NCBI GenBank assembly: GCA_964617375.1
Contig: CAZTXQ010000035.1
Span: forward strand, 1 to 28,421
DNA: 28,421 nt
Direction: 5' to 3'
From: Firm-13 sp964617375
GTDB taxonomy: Bacteria; Bacillota; Clostridia; Saccharofermentanales; Saccharofermentanaceae
A model generated the notes under the pieces. That model had not been told where the DNA came from. It worked only from the letters and a program-made list of their open reading frames with translations, and searched no databases. Position numbers and translations under genes: made by a program. Below, piece after piece: positions 16,488 to 25,215 of the stretch; position 1 is the stretch's first letter, and each line of letters opens with the position of its first letter.

Positions 16488-17012
16488 ATGAAAGAGCTGC
16501 TGATTGTCGTCGATTTTCAGAATGATTTTGTAGACGGAAGCCTTGGCTTCCCGGGTGCCGAACGGCTAGAAAGCCCGATCTGTGATAAGATTCTCGCTTA
16601 CAGGCGGGCCGGGCAGACGGTTGTCTTCACGATGGATACGCACAATGCGAACTATCTGGAGACGAGGGAAGGCCGGAAGCTTCCGGTCCCACACTGCCTT
16701 TCCGGTTCGAAGGGATGGGAGCTTTACGGGCGCGTTAAGGATCTTTCCGAAGGGTGTCTTTGCTTCGAAAAGAATACGTTCGGGTCGGACAAGCTTTTTG
16801 ACTACCTTCGCCTTCAATTGTTCGACCGTATCGAGCTCGTTGGACTGGTGAGCAACATCTGCGTTCTTGTGAATGCGGCACTGGCCGGCGCGGCCTCTCC
16901 GGATTCGGTCGTTTCCGTCGACGCTTCCTGTATGGCTAGCTTTGATCCGTCTCTTCATGAGAAGACACTTGATGTGCTTTCCGGAATCCAGGTCGAAATT
17001 ACGAATCGATAG
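16488..17012 (+). CDS. Isochorismatase/nicotinamidase-family cysteine hydrolase
   Basis: The 174-residue length and the catalytic triad fit the cysteine hydrolase family: Asp9 in VVDFQNDF, Lys95 in FEKNTFGS and Cys125 in GLVSNICV. Asp50 and His52 in MDTH and His69 in PHC are candidate metal ligands of the nicotinamidase type, so nicotinamide deamidation for NAD salvage is the best guess. Other amide or isochorismate substrates are possible. AAGGAG precedes the ATG. It follows the lipoprotein gene by 35 bases and is separated from tig by a 159-base gap that holds the tig promoter. Confidence 0.8.
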   Translation: MKELLIVVDFQNDFVDGSLGFPGAERLESPICDKILAYRRAGQTVVFTMDTHNANYLETREGRKLPVPHCLSGSKGWELYGRVKDLSEGCLCFEKNTFGSDKLFDYLRLQLFDRIELVGLVSNICVLVNAALAGAASPDSVVSVDASCMASFDPSLHEKTLDVLSGIQVEITNR

Positions 17013-17096
17013 AAGCTGCCCGCTTAGCTTTTTATACTTCCGATGTATTAATGAGCTCAAAGTCCGTCTAAAACGCATTGTTTCCGGCTGAATACC

Positions 17097-17126
17097 TTGC
17101 AAGTCGCGTTTGAACTATGATACAAT
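17097..17126 (+). promoter_or_regulatory. Promoter of tig
   Basis: TTGCAA (17097-17102), an 18-base spacer and TACAAT (17121-17126), with TG at 17118-17119, lie 45 bases before the tig start. Confidence 0.7.
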
Positions 17127-17171
17127 AACTCTTCGGAAAAAGAGAGACGATAACAATTTGGAGGAACAAAT

Positions 17172-18512
17172 ATGGCTTCTTTAATGGAGAAAAAAGAGAA
17201 TAACGTGGTTTTACTGACCATTGACGTATCCAAGGAAGATTTTGCTGAAGCGATTCAGAAGTCTTACCAGAAGAATAAGAACCGTTTTCAGATTCCCGGC
17301 TTCCGCAAGGGCAAGGTCCCTTACCACATGGTTAAGCAGTACTACGGCGAAGGCGTTTTCTATGACGATGCCATCGATTTTGCCGTGAATCCCACCTATG
17401 CCGAAGCCGTCAAGGAGCATGATCTTAAAGTTGTTTCCAAGCCCGAGCTTGATATCCTTGAGATCGGTGCCGAGAAGGGCCTCAAGTATACAATTACCGT
17501 CACGATTAAGCCGGAAGTAAAGCTCGGTGATTATATGGGCGTTAAGGCTCCCTACCATTTCCATGATGCATCTGAAGAGGACGTGCAGAAGGAACTTGAG
17601 CGTGTCCTTGAACGCAATTCCCGTCAGATCCCGGTGGAAGACCGCGCCGTTGAGAAGGACGACACCGTTACGATCGATTACGAAGGATTCCTGAACGGAG
17701 TCGCTTTTGAAGGCGGCAAGGCCGAAGGTTACGATCTCAAGATCGGATCCGGCAATTTCATTCCCGGTTTTGAAGAGCAGCTGATCGGACACAGCATCGA
17801 TGAAGAGTTCCCGATCGAAGTGACATTCCCCGAGGAATATCACAGTGAAGAGCTGAAGGGACAAACCGTTACCTTCCAGATCAAGATTCACGCGATCAAG
17901 ACACGCGAGCTTCCTCAGCTTGATGATGAGTTTGCCAAGGACGTCAGCGAATTCGATACTCTCGACGAATACAAAGCCGACATTCTGAAGACCAAGCAGG
18001 AGCAGGCCAAGAGTCACGCCGATGCTGATTTCCAGAATGCCGTTATCAAAGTTGTTGCCGATAATGCCGAAGTGGATGTACCGGACTGCATGGTTGATAC
18101 GGAAGTTGACGAGCTCCAGCAGGAACAGTCCATGCGGATGAAGTACCAGGGGATCGAGCTTGAGCAATATCTTCAGTATGTCGGTCAGACTCTTGAAGAT
18201 TTCCGCGCGGGACTTGTTCCGGTTGCCAAAGTCAGAGTCAAGAGCAATCTTGTCATTGAAGCGATCGCTAAGGCCGAGAAGATTGAAGCTACGGATGCCG
18301 ATGTTGATGCGGAAGCCGAGAAGATGGCTGTCCAGTACGGCATGAAGAAGGAAGAGCTTCTTGCAAGACTCGGTTCCAACGACTCCTTCATCCGTGATTC
18401 GATCGCGGCTCGCAAGGCTGTCGAGATGGTTACGGCCGCTGCAGTGAAGACGGATTTCCACGAACATGACCACGAAGGTCACGATCATGAAACCTCTGAA
18501 ACCAACTCTTAA
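17172..18512 (+). CDS. tig: Trigger factor, ribosome-associated chaperone
   Basis: All three domains are visible. The N-terminal ribosome-binding domain (~1-135) has the signature loop FRKGKVPYHMV. A FKBP-type prolyl isomerase domain (~150-240) has VTIDYEGFLNGVAFEGG and SGNFIPGFEEQLIG. The C-terminal chaperone arms run to ~430. The protein binds near the ribosome exit tunnel and helps nascent chains fold. At 446 residues it is of normal length. The C-terminus is unusually rich in histidine (HEHDHEGHDHE), a possible metal-binding tail. GGAGG lies before the start. A hairpin at 18581 separates it from clpX. Confidence 0.97.
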   Translation: MASLMEKKENNVVLLTIDVSKEDFAEAIQKSYQKNKNRFQIPGFRKGKVPYHMVKQYYGEGVFYDDAIDFAVNPTYAEAVKEHDLKVVSKPELDILEIGAEKGLKYTITVTIKPEVKLGDYMGVKAPYHFHDASEEDVQKELERVLERNSRQIPVEDRAVEKDDTVTIDYEGFLNGVAFEGGKAEGYDLKIGSGNFIPGFEEQLIGHSIDEEFPIEVTFPEEYHSEELKGQTVTFQIKIHAIKTRELPQLDDEFAKDVSEFDTLDEYKADILKTKQEQAKSHADADFQNAVIKVVADNAEVDVPDCMVDTEVDELQQEQSMRMKYQGIELEQYLQYVGQTLEDFRAGLVPVAKVRVKSNLVIEAIAKAEKIEATDADVDAEAEKMAVQYGMKKEELLARLGSNDSFIRDSIAARKAVEMVTAAAVKTDFHEHDHEGHDHETSETNS

Positions 18513-18580
18513 TAATTTGTTAGTATTACATGATTGAACCCGACCGCTGCATCGGTTAACATAAGAATAGCAGACAAACT

Positions 18581-18615
18581 GCGAGGCTTCGTTACGGAGC
18601 CTCGCTTCTTGTTTA
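18581..18615 (+). terminator. Hairpin terminator between tig and clpX
   Basis: GCGAGGCTTCG and CGGAGCCTCGC form an 11-pair stem with one T-G wobble and a 3-base loop (18581-18605), followed by the T-rich run TTCTTGTTT. It lies 21 bases before the clpX start, so clpX expression depends on readthrough or on a promoter not clearly seen. Confidence 0.75.
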
Positions 18616-18635
18616 TGATTACAAAGGAGATCTAT

Positions 18636-19973
18636 ATGACCGAAGAAGACAAGAATAAGCCGGATAAGAGAAGTAAAGGATCCGACGGCAAGCCGCCGGT
18701 GGTTCGCTGCTCTTTTTGCGGAAAGACAGAACATGAAGTCGCCCGCCTTTTTGCGGGACCTTCCGTTTTTATCTGCAACGAATGTATCAGTCTTTGCGAT
18801 TCGCTGTTGTCCGACGACGAAGAGTTCGCATTGCCCGGCAAGCGATCAACCCGGATGGATCACGTACCGACCCCGGCCGAACTCAAAGCTTCGCTCGATC
18901 AGTATGTCATCGGACAGGATCAGGCCAAGAAAGCCCTTGCCGTCGCGGTATATAATCATTACAAGCGCGTTTTTACCAAGCAGAGCAAGAATGACGATAT
19001 TGAGCTGACCAAGAGTAATATTCTCTTAGTCGGACCGACAGGTTGCGGAAAGACCTTGCTTGCGCAGACGCTCGCCAAGATACTGAATGTTCCGTTTGCC
19101 GTCGCCGACGCTACGGCTCTTACGGAAGCGGGCTATGTCGGTGAGGATGTAGAGAATATTCTTCTGAAGCTCCTGCAGAATGCGGATTTCGATATCGAGC
19201 AGGCGCAGCGCGGTATTATTTACATCGATGAGATCGACAAGATCACGAGAAAGTCGGACAATCCGTCCATCACGAGAGATGTCAGCGGTGAAGGCGTCCA
19301 GCAGGCACTCCTCAAGATTCTCGAAAGTACAGTCGCCAACGTTCCTCCTCAGGGCGGAAGAAAGCATCCGCATCAGGAGTTTATCCAGATCGATACGACC
19401 AATATTCTCTTTATCTGCGGCGGTGCATTCGACGGTCTTGAGAAGATTATCGAGACCCGTGTCGCGCAGAAGTCTTTCGGCTTCGGCGCAGAGATCGTTT
19501 CGAAGAAGGACCGTAAGGATGGCGAACTCTTGAAGCTCATGATGCCTCAGGATCTTCTGAAATTCGGTTTGATTCCTGAGTTTGTCGGTCGTGTCCCCGT
19601 AACGGTCACACTTGAGGGTCTCAATAAAGAAGCGATGATCCGTGTACTCAGGGAGCCCAAGAATGCGCTCCTCAAGCAGTACTGGAAGATTCTCGGCATG
19701 GACGGCGTCGAACTCGAATTTACCGACGACGCAGTCGAAGCGATTGCGTCTCTTGCAATCGAGAGAAACACCGGGGCCAGAGGACTTCGCGCAATTCTGG
19801 AGGAGATCATGCTCGACATCATGTACGAGATTCCCTCGAGAAAAGATATCGAGAAGTGTATCATTACCAAGGAGTGCGTGACCGAGAAGAAAGAGCCCGA
19901 ATTGACGATCGGTACCAAGACCAAGAAGCGCACCCGCAGCAACCCGGACGACGTCAATCCGATGTACGCATAA
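18636..19973 (+). CDS. clpX: ATP-dependent Clp protease ATP-binding subunit ClpX
   Basis: The start MTEEDKN at 18636 follows AAAGGAGA. A longer frame from 18534 would run through the terminator hairpin and is rejected. The 445 residues contain the N-terminal zinc-binding domain (Cys25, Cys28, Cys47, Cys50), Walker A GPTGCGKT (~133-140), pore loop GYVGED, Walker B IIYIDEIDK, the RKH loop GGRKHPHQ and a sensor 2 region (NTGARGLR). ClpX unfolds tagged proteins and feeds them to ClpP. The ClpP-docking loop, normally IGF/LGF, reads FGF here (281-283). No clpP lies between tig and clpX, although that gene is usual there. A membrane protein gene follows 30 bases later. Confidence 0.97.
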   Translation: MTEEDKNKPDKRSKGSDGKPPVVRCSFCGKTEHEVARLFAGPSVFICNECISLCDSLLSDDEEFALPGKRSTRMDHVPTPAELKASLDQYVIGQDQAKKALAVAVYNHYKRVFTKQSKNDDIELTKSNILLVGPTGCGKTLLAQTLAKILNVPFAVADATALTEAGYVGEDVENILLKLLQNADFDIEQAQRGIIYIDEIDKITRKSDNPSITRDVSGEGVQQALLKILESTVANVPPQGGRKHPHQEFIQIDTTNILFICGGAFDGLEKIIETRVAQKSFGFGAEIVSKKDRKDGELLKLMMPQDLLKFGLIPEFVGRVPVTVTLEGLNKEAMIRVLREPKNALLKQYWKILGMDGVELEFTDDAVEAIASLAIERNTGARGLRAILEEIMLDIMYEIPSRKDIEKCIITKECVTEKKEPELTIGTKTKKRTRSNPDDVNPMYA

Positions 19974-20003
19974 GGACAGAGGATCTAAGGATTAGAGGCA
20001 TCT

Positions 20004-20372
20004 ATGACAGACCGGCTTATTCAGAAGAAGGAACATGTCAAGGGACTGATCAATGACGCATCGGACGGCCATATTCTGTCAAGGAATGATTTGGAAAGAG
20101 AAATCTGCTCCCTTTGGGAGTGGATTCTCTTTTTTCAGCATGAGCGGCTGATTCATCTTCTTGTGACGATGCTTTTTGCTCTTCTGACGTTCGGAAGTCT
20201 CGTTACTTTTCTGGCGACCGGTTTTCTTCCGGTGATCGCTTTATTCGTTCTTTTCCTGGCCTTGCTTATTCCGTACATTTTCCATTATTATCATCTGGAG
20301 AACGGTGTGCAGCAGTTATACGAACTTTATGATCAGCTCAAGGCTTTAAGGGAGGATAAACAGAATGGATAA
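20004..20372 (+). CDS. Small two-helix membrane protein
   Basis: The 122-residue protein has a soluble N-terminal part (~1-45), two closely spaced hydrophobic helices (~46-70 and ~72-95) and a C-terminal amphipathic helix ending QQLYELYDQLKALREDK. I do not recognise the family. It starts 30 bases after clpX behind AGAGG, and its stop overlaps the ROK kinase start by 8 bases. The two are therefore probably translationally coupled and may be cotranscribed with clpX. Confidence 0.7.
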   Translation: MTDRLIQKKEHVKGLINDASDGHILSRNDLEREICSLWEWILFFQHERLIHLLVTMLFALLTFGSLVTFLATGFLPVIALFVLFLALLIPYIFHYYHLENGVQQLYELYDQLKALREDKQNG

Positions 20373-21324
20373 GTTCTCGATTTGTCTCGATATCGGAGGC
20401 ACCAAGATCCTCGGAGCCATTTTTAATAAGAACCGTGATATCGTCTACCGCCTGAAGAAGAAGACGAAGGCGAAGGAAGGCGCGCAGAACGTCGAAGAGA
20501 CGATCGTGAGTGTCGTCGAGGAAATGCTCGAAGGATACAAGATCACGATCGACGATGTCGATGCGATCTCGGCGGGAGCGCCCGGAGTCATCAATCAGGA
20601 GACCGGCGTCATCCTGTTTTCTCCCAATCTTCCCTGGCGGAATTACCCGATCAGGAAAGCACTCGAAGATCGTTTTCATACGCCGTTCTTTATAGGAAAC
20701 GACGTAAATGTCGGCGTTTACGGCGAATGGAAGCATGGCGCGGCCCAAGGACTTTCCCAGGTCGCAGGTCTTTTTATCGGAACGGGCATGGGAGGAGGCC
20801 TTATTCTTGACGGTAAACTCTATACGGGCTTTGACTGCAAAGGTGCCGAACTCGGTCATATCGTTCTGAATACCGAAGGACCGCGCTGCAATTGCGGTCA
20901 GCGCGGCTGCCTCGAGGCTTTTTCGAGCAAACTTGGCATGACGGATTATATCCGCCAGCAGATCGAGCGCGGGCGCAGTACGATGATGGAGAGCGCCATC
21001 ACGGAGGGTATTTTCAAGAGCAAATCCATGAAGTCCGCTTACGAGGCGGGGGACGCGGTTATGATCGAGGCAATTGACCGGGCATGCCATTATCTTGCCG
21101 TAGCAAGCGGTACCTTAATCAATATTTTCAGTCCTGAGATGATTGTATACGGCGGCGGTGTCATGGAAGCGCTGGGCGACGTTTTCCTCGAGAAAATTGA
21201 GGCTCAGATTGACGCGTACTGTATGCCGTCCATCCGGGATTCGGTGAAGCTTGCCAAGGCGGAGCTCGGCGATGATTCGATTCTATACGGCGCGCTCGCG
21301 CTGATTGAAGACAATGAGAAATAA
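20365..21324 (+). CDS. ROK family glucokinase/sugar kinase
   Basis: The 319-residue protein opens with the phosphate-binding loop LDIGGTKILGAIF. It continues with the sugar site FFIGNDVNVGVYGEWKHGAA, the ROK signature region LFIGTGMGGGLIL, and the zinc site GHI...CNCGQRGCLEAF. ROK kinases phosphorylate glucose or related sugars with ATP in the cytoplasm; glucokinase is the most likely activity. The start overlaps the preceding membrane protein gene by 8 bases. A Dabb protein gene follows after 12 bases. The specific sugar is inferred only from family resemblance. Confidence 0.92.
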   Translation: MDKFSICLDIGGTKILGAIFNKNRDIVYRLKKKTKAKEGAQNVEETIVSVVEEMLEGYKITIDDVDAISAGAPGVINQETGVILFSPNLPWRNYPIRKALEDRFHTPFFIGNDVNVGVYGEWKHGAAQGLSQVAGLFIGTGMGGGLILDGKLYTGFDCKGAELGHIVLNTEGPRCNCGQRGCLEAFSSKLGMTDYIRQQIERGRSTMMESAITEGIFKSKSMKSAYEAGDAVMIEAIDRACHYLAVASGTLINIFSPEMIVYGGGVMEALGDVFLEKIEAQIDAYCMPSIRDSVKLAKAELGDDSILYGALALIEDNEK

Positions 21325-21336
21325 TGGAGGAATCTT

Positions 21337-21645
21337 ATGATCACGCATATTGTTATGTGGAAATTGCGGGAAGAAGCGGAAGGAAGAGGGAAGGACGAGA
21401 ATTTCGGAATCATTCGCGAAAAGCTCGAAGCTCTTCTGTCAGTAATTCCTGAACTTAAATCCATTCATGTATACCGGAATATAAACCCGACCGATAAGAA
21501 TTCGGATGTTGTTCTGGTAACGACCTTTGACAGCCTGGAAGATCTGAATGTTTATGCAACGCATCCCGAACATGTCAAAGCCGGCGAATTTATCGCTTCC
21601 GTAGTGAGCGCCCGGTCTGCGATTGATTATCAGGACCATATCTGA
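21337..21645 (+). CDS. Dabb family (stress-responsive A/B barrel) protein
   Basis: The 102-residue length, the opening HIVMWKLREEAEG and the internal LLSVIPELKSIHVYRNI, DVVLVTTFDSLEDLNVYATH and HPEHVKA match the dimeric alpha/beta barrel Dabb domain. Biochemical function is not defined for most members. GGAGGA precedes the ATG 12 bases after the ROK kinase, so it is the last gene of that operon. Its last 56 bases overlap the 3' end of the convergent membrane protein gene. Confidence 0.9.
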   Translation: MITHIVMWKLREEAEGRGKDENFGIIREKLEALLSVIPELKSIHVYRNINPTDKNSDVVLVTTFDSLEDLNVYATHPEHVKAGEFIASVVSARSAIDYQDHI

Positions 21646-22852
21646 CTTTTTCATACCGGCTCGTCAGTTCGGAGATATCTTTTCCGAACTGATCAAAGAT
21701 TGTTATCCGGATCTCTTCGGCTGAAGATGCGGCCGTTATCAGGGCGCCCTTTGCCTTTGCCTCTCTTACCTGTTTATAGTATTCCTTCCTGACCTTCCGC
21801 TCCTCACCGGTGCCGAAGGCAGGATTTTTTTTGTTTTTTCTATGCGCTGTTTTGTCCAGTTTGATTGTCTCGTCGGTAATATAGCGGCTGCTCATGAGAT
21901 TTACCGGCTTCTGACCGATCCGGAAGTGTGTGCGGATAAAGGAGAGGATAGCAGGAAAGACTCGGATCAGGAAGTAAAAAAGGATGAAAATGAATAGGGC
22001 GATAAGAAGATAATCAAGAATGACAGACGGTTCTCCTGGAACTGTTTCCGGGTTATTCAGGGCGCGGCCCGTCATGTACTCCGGTTCCATTTCCTGGACT
22101 TCTTCGCGAAACACAGGCAGAAGCCTGAAAAGATATCCGACAAACAGGATTATGTATGAACCGATCCTTTTGAAGAAATCGACGAGATATTCATATGGGA
22201 AAACGATCGAGAGTGGGAAAATGATCGCGGTTACGATACAGACAAGGAGGATAATCCTGTTGTTATTGATTTGGATGAGTCTGCCGGGCTGTGTCGGTGA
22301 ATTCAGGAAATGATCAAAGCCTTTTCTAAAGCTGAAAATCTGGCGGACGGCAAGATAGAGACATACGCTTATGAGAAAGCCGGATGAGAGTAAGGGGGTC
22401 AGGCTGTTTGATCCGCGCATCGAGGAAATGAATAAGTAAGTCAGATGCAGAAAGAAGCTGACGAGCAGCAGTGAAGGGGATGAATAAGATGCATTATTTC
22501 GGAATAGCGAGATGAGTGAATATATCATCAGTGCCATACAGGCTGCAGATGCCGCCAGAAAAACCAGAGTACCCATGCCGGCAAAGAGCCAGGGAGCCGT
22601 GAGTGCAACGGTGAAATGCAGAAGAATCATCGGAATAGCCGGGACGTTCAGGCGCCGCAGAATAAATAGAGCAACAGCGGGAATTGCCAGAATATAGAAC
22701 ATGAAATATAGGGAAAGCTGATCGTCGCCGGTAACCAGAAGCAGGCTGCAGGTTCCGATGCAAATAATCAGAAAGATCGAATTCATAAGGGCATCGGTAA
22801 GCAGGTCTTCTTGAGAGAACTTGAGGCGCCGGAGAATGGAAGACTTAGGCAT
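21590..22852 (-). CDS. Multi-pass membrane protein of a MoxR-DUF58 operon
   Basis: The 420-residue protein has about nine or ten hydrophobic helices in two groups: ~22-170 (SIFLIICIGTCSLLLVTG and onwards) and ~200-310, including the last helix YLLIALFIFILFYFLIRVF. A basic cytoplasmic tail follows (RKNKKNPAF...EERKVRKEYYKQVREAKAKG). The arrangement, with a DUF4129-like tail, resembles the transglutaminase-containing TgpA proteins found after MoxR and DUF58 genes, but no transglutaminase Cys/His/Asp domain is present. GGAGGTGA precedes the start, and the coding region overlaps the DUF58 gene by 8 bases. The C-terminal ~18 codons are antisense to the Dabb gene. Confidence 0.75.
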   Translation of the reverse strand: MPKSSILRRLKFSQEDLLTDALMNSIFLIICIGTCSLLLVTGDDQLSLYFMFYILAIPAVALFILRRLNVPAIPMILLHFTVALTAPWLFAGMGTLVFLAASAACMALMIYSLISLFRNNASYSSPSLLLVSFFLHLTYLFISSMRGSNSLTPLLSSGFLISVCLYLAVRQIFSFRKGFDHFLNSPTQPGRLIQINNNRIILLVCIVTAIIFPLSIVFPYEYLVDFFKRIGSYIILFVGYLFRLLPVFREEVQEMEPEYMTGRALNNPETVPGEPSVILDYLLIALFIFILFYFLIRVFPAILSFIRTHFRIGQKPVNLMSSRYITDETIKLDKTAHRKNKKNPAFGTGEERKVRKEYYKQVREAKAKGALITAASSAEEIRITIFDQFGKDISELTSRYEKVRYGPDNQSQTGRSLRKR

Positions 22853-23975
22853 TGTAACTCACCTCCAGCGGTATAGCGAAAGGCTTTGCCATCGGATCGA
22901 GCGCCGGGAGTCGGTTCATATTGTCATAGGGCACCACCCATGTAAGACGAATCCCGGAACGGTATTTTTGAATCAGGAAATTTTGCAGGGAAGAATCGGT
23001 ATTGGCCGATATGATAACATACGTTGTGTTATCGCTTTGCTTATCGATTGCGTTCTCCACACAGGCAATAAACGGATGCGCTCTCTTGGTAAGATCAATG
23101 CGTGCAAGATCCATGCCAATCCGGTTCAGATGGTCGTCGCTGCATCCGTAATCCGTATCGATCGGTGCCTCTGTCAGAATATCTCTGCTGTTGCTTGCCA
23201 GCTTCACGGGAGTTGAACCGGAGACGGCGCGGGAGACCCAAGTCATGGCAAGGCTTATGCATTTTTCCGGCAGTGAGTCATTTCGCGACAGGGTATAGGG
23301 AAGAACATTCAAAATGAATGTGATTTTTCGATTATATGTGTGATGATTCACGTTGACCATTATCTCGTTTTTATTGGCCGTAGCATTCCAGTTGATGCTT
23401 TTAAAAGTATCCCAGGGCTGATACTCCCGGATTCCGGCAAAAGTAAAAGGATCGGATACAGGGCTTCTGCGATTCTCTTCATCGCCCAGAAACAACTGAA
23501 ACAGAATCTCCATATCCGGCGCCTGCAGAACTTTCGGAGTTACCGTCAGAGTAGAATCGCACGGAAAATCATTGACAATCAGCGACAGCAAAAGCAGGTC
23601 TCTTGTAGAGATACTGAGTCTTTTGAAGCGGTAATAGCCCCGCTTGCGGCAAAGGACAAGGATGTGCCGGTTATGCTGCTGCCAGCCGGAAAGGGACATC
23701 AGGTCTTCGCGGTAATAGTGATCGCTCACCTTGGTATTCGTCATGTCCAGGAATAAAAGTTCGCGGGATGCCTCGAATTTCAGTGTAATCCATGGCAGGG
23801 GGAGCGCCTTCTGATTGATGATTGTCTCGGTGATTGTAATCGTATCACCGCACGCGGCAACTGGGGTGGAGAAAGTCACATCGGCACTGACATTCTTCAA
23901 TGCCCGCTTCCTGTAAAGGATCGATTGGGCACTGATTAGAACCAAAAGAATCACGGCAAAGATCAGAAACGGCAT
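22845..23975 (-). CDS. DUF58 domain-containing protein
   Basis: The 376-residue protein has N-terminal hydrophobic segment FAVILLVLISAQSILY and beta-rich middle strands (TITITETIINQKALPLPWITL). The DUF58 signature appears as FAGIREYQPWDTFKSINWNA (~197-216), and a vWA-like C-terminal half follows. DUF58 proteins accompany MoxR ATPases and are thought to act in assembly or quality control of membrane or surface complexes. GGAGG precedes the start, 12 bases after moxR. It overlaps the next gene by 8 bases, so the three genes form one transcript. Confidence 0.9.
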   Translation of the reverse strand: MPFLIFAVILLVLISAQSILYRKRALKNVSADVTFSTPVAACGDTITITETIINQKALPLPWITLKFEASRELLFLDMTNTKVSDHYYREDLMSLSGWQQHNRHILVLCRKRGYYRFKRLSISTRDLLLLSLIVNDFPCDSTLTVTPKVLQAPDMEILFQLFLGDEENRRSPVSDPFTFAGIREYQPWDTFKSINWNATANKNEIMVNVNHHTYNRKITFILNVLPYTLSRNDSLPEKCISLAMTWVSRAVSGSTPVKLASNSRDILTEAPIDTDYGCSDDHLNRIGMDLARIDLTKRAHPFIACVENAIDKQSDNTTYVIISANTDSSLQNFLIQKYRSGIRLTWVVPYDNMNRLPALDPMAKPFAIPLEVSYNA

Positions 23976-23987
23976 ATAAGCCTCCGT

Positions 23988-25001
23988 CTATTCGTCTGTG
24001 AAGACTTCCGTTGGACAGGGAATTACAGCAGATATGCGCTTTAAGACTTCAGCGGCCCGGCTGGTGCCGCGTCCGTAAGAAGAGCTGATCGAATAGGATG
24101 AGGAGGCCGTAAGAATCAGCCGGTGCGACAGAACCGGGATCATTAGCTTCTTAATATCATCGGGGGTCACGAAATTCCTGCCGTGTATGGCCGCATACAC
24201 CTGGGCTGCCTTCATAAGTGCAAGTGCTCCGCGCGGACTCACTCCCAACAGGATCGCTTCATCCGTGCGTGTCGCCTGGACAATTCTCAAAATATAGGTA
24301 AGAACCGCATCACTGACATAAACCTGCATAAAGAGGTTCTGTGCACGGATAAGATCATCCTTCGTACATACCGGCTTAAGTGAAATCAGGGGATCACCGG
24401 TCCGGAATCGATCCAATATTTTCCTGCTGTCTTCGGTATCGGGATACCCGAGTGAAAGCCGGATCATAAAGCGGTCGAGCTGAGCTTCCGGGAGCGGAAA
24501 CGTTCCCTGGGTCTCTACAGGATTCTGTGTGGCCATGACCAGAAACGGCCGGTCAAGGATCATAGTCTTGCCGTCAACTGTAATCTGGCGCTCTTCCATG
24601 CATTCGAGAAGACTCGATTGTGTTCTGGCCGTGGCCCGGTTGATTTCATCCGCCAGCAGTATATTGGAAAAAAGAGGACCTGCTCTGAAGACAAACTCGC
24701 TTTCTTTCTGATTATAATAATGAATTCCGGTAAGATCGGAAGGCAGCAGGTCAGCCGTAAACTGTACCCGGGAGAAGCCGGCATCGATCGACCTGGCAAT
24801 GGAACGGGCCAGCTTTGTCTTGCCGGTTCCCGGAACATCATCGAGAAGGACATGTCCCTGTGCAATCAGGGCTGTTAAAGTCAAGTCGATCACATCCGTT
24901 TTACCAACGATAACCTGCTCTACATTCGTACGGATATTCTGAGCGAGTTCTTTTATGAACGAGACATCTTCCCGGATGTTCTGATTATTATCAGCACGCA
25001 T
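23988..25001 (-). CDS. MoxR family AAA+ ATPase
   Basis: The start at 25001 (MRADNNQN) follows AAGGAT and gives 337 residues. An upstream ATG at 25091 would include the promoter-like region and is rejected. Walker A is VPGTGKTKLARS and Walker B ILLADEINRA. FLVMATQNPVETQGTFPLPE and the arginine finger region DRFMIRL follow, with the lid SPRGALALMKAAQVYA. MoxR ATPases act as chaperones that insert cofactors or assemble complexes, normally with DUF58/vWA partners such as the one encoded next. It is first in the three-gene minus-strand operon. Confidence 0.95.
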   Translation of the reverse strand: MRADNNQNIREDVSFIKELAQNIRTNVEQVIVGKTDVIDLTLTALIAQGHVLLDDVPGTGKTKLARSIARSIDAGFSRVQFTADLLPSDLTGIHYYNQKESEFVFRAGPLFSNILLADEINRATARTQSSLLECMEERQITVDGKTMILDRPFLVMATQNPVETQGTFPLPEAQLDRFMIRLSLGYPDTEDSRKILDRFRTGDPLISLKPVCTKDDLIRAQNLFMQVYVSDAVLTYILRIVQATRTDEAILLGVSPRGALALMKAAQVYAAIHGRNFVTPDDIKKLMIPVLSHRLILTASSSYSISSSYGRGTSRAAEVLKRISAVIPCPTEVFTDE

Positions 25002-25043
25002 AATAGATCCTTTCAACGGCGATTCCTGCAGCCTTTTTATATC

Positions 25044-25049
25044 ATTATA
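25044..25049 (-). promoter_or_regulatory. -10 element of the moxR operon
   Basis: TATAAT read on the minus strand lies 43 bases before the moxR start. No good -35 is seen at normal spacing, though the upstream DNA is A/T-tract-rich. Confidence 0.45.
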
Positions 25050-25137
25050 CTCTAAAAAAAATCGGAAATTTGTATCATGAAAAGAATACAAAAAGATAGC
25101 GAAAGCTGACCAAAAGACCGGAATGCCTTTATTTGAT

Positions 25138-25166
25138 TGACAGTCATTAGCGGCTTACCTATTATG
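25138..25166 (+). promoter_or_regulatory. Sigma-A promoter of the XRE-cupin/acyl-CoA synthetase operon
   Basis: Consensus TTGACA (25138-25143), a 17-base spacer and TATTAT (25161-25166) lie 50 bases before the start at 25216. Confidence 0.75.
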
Positions 25167-25215
25167 AAATAAATGAAATCAGAGATGTATACCGTGTGCG
25201 GCAGGAGGCAATTAT

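Noticed and set aside
18534..18635. N-terminal extension of ClpX from the ATG at 18534
   Set aside because: It would translate through the terminator hairpin. The ATG at 18636 has AAAGGAGA and gives the normal ClpX N-terminus.
17211..18734. Long 507-codon open frame antisense to tig and the start of clpX
   Set aside because: It mirrors the codon structure of the clear trigger factor gene, has no recognisable domain and has no ribosome binding site. Biased codon use on the sense strand explains it.
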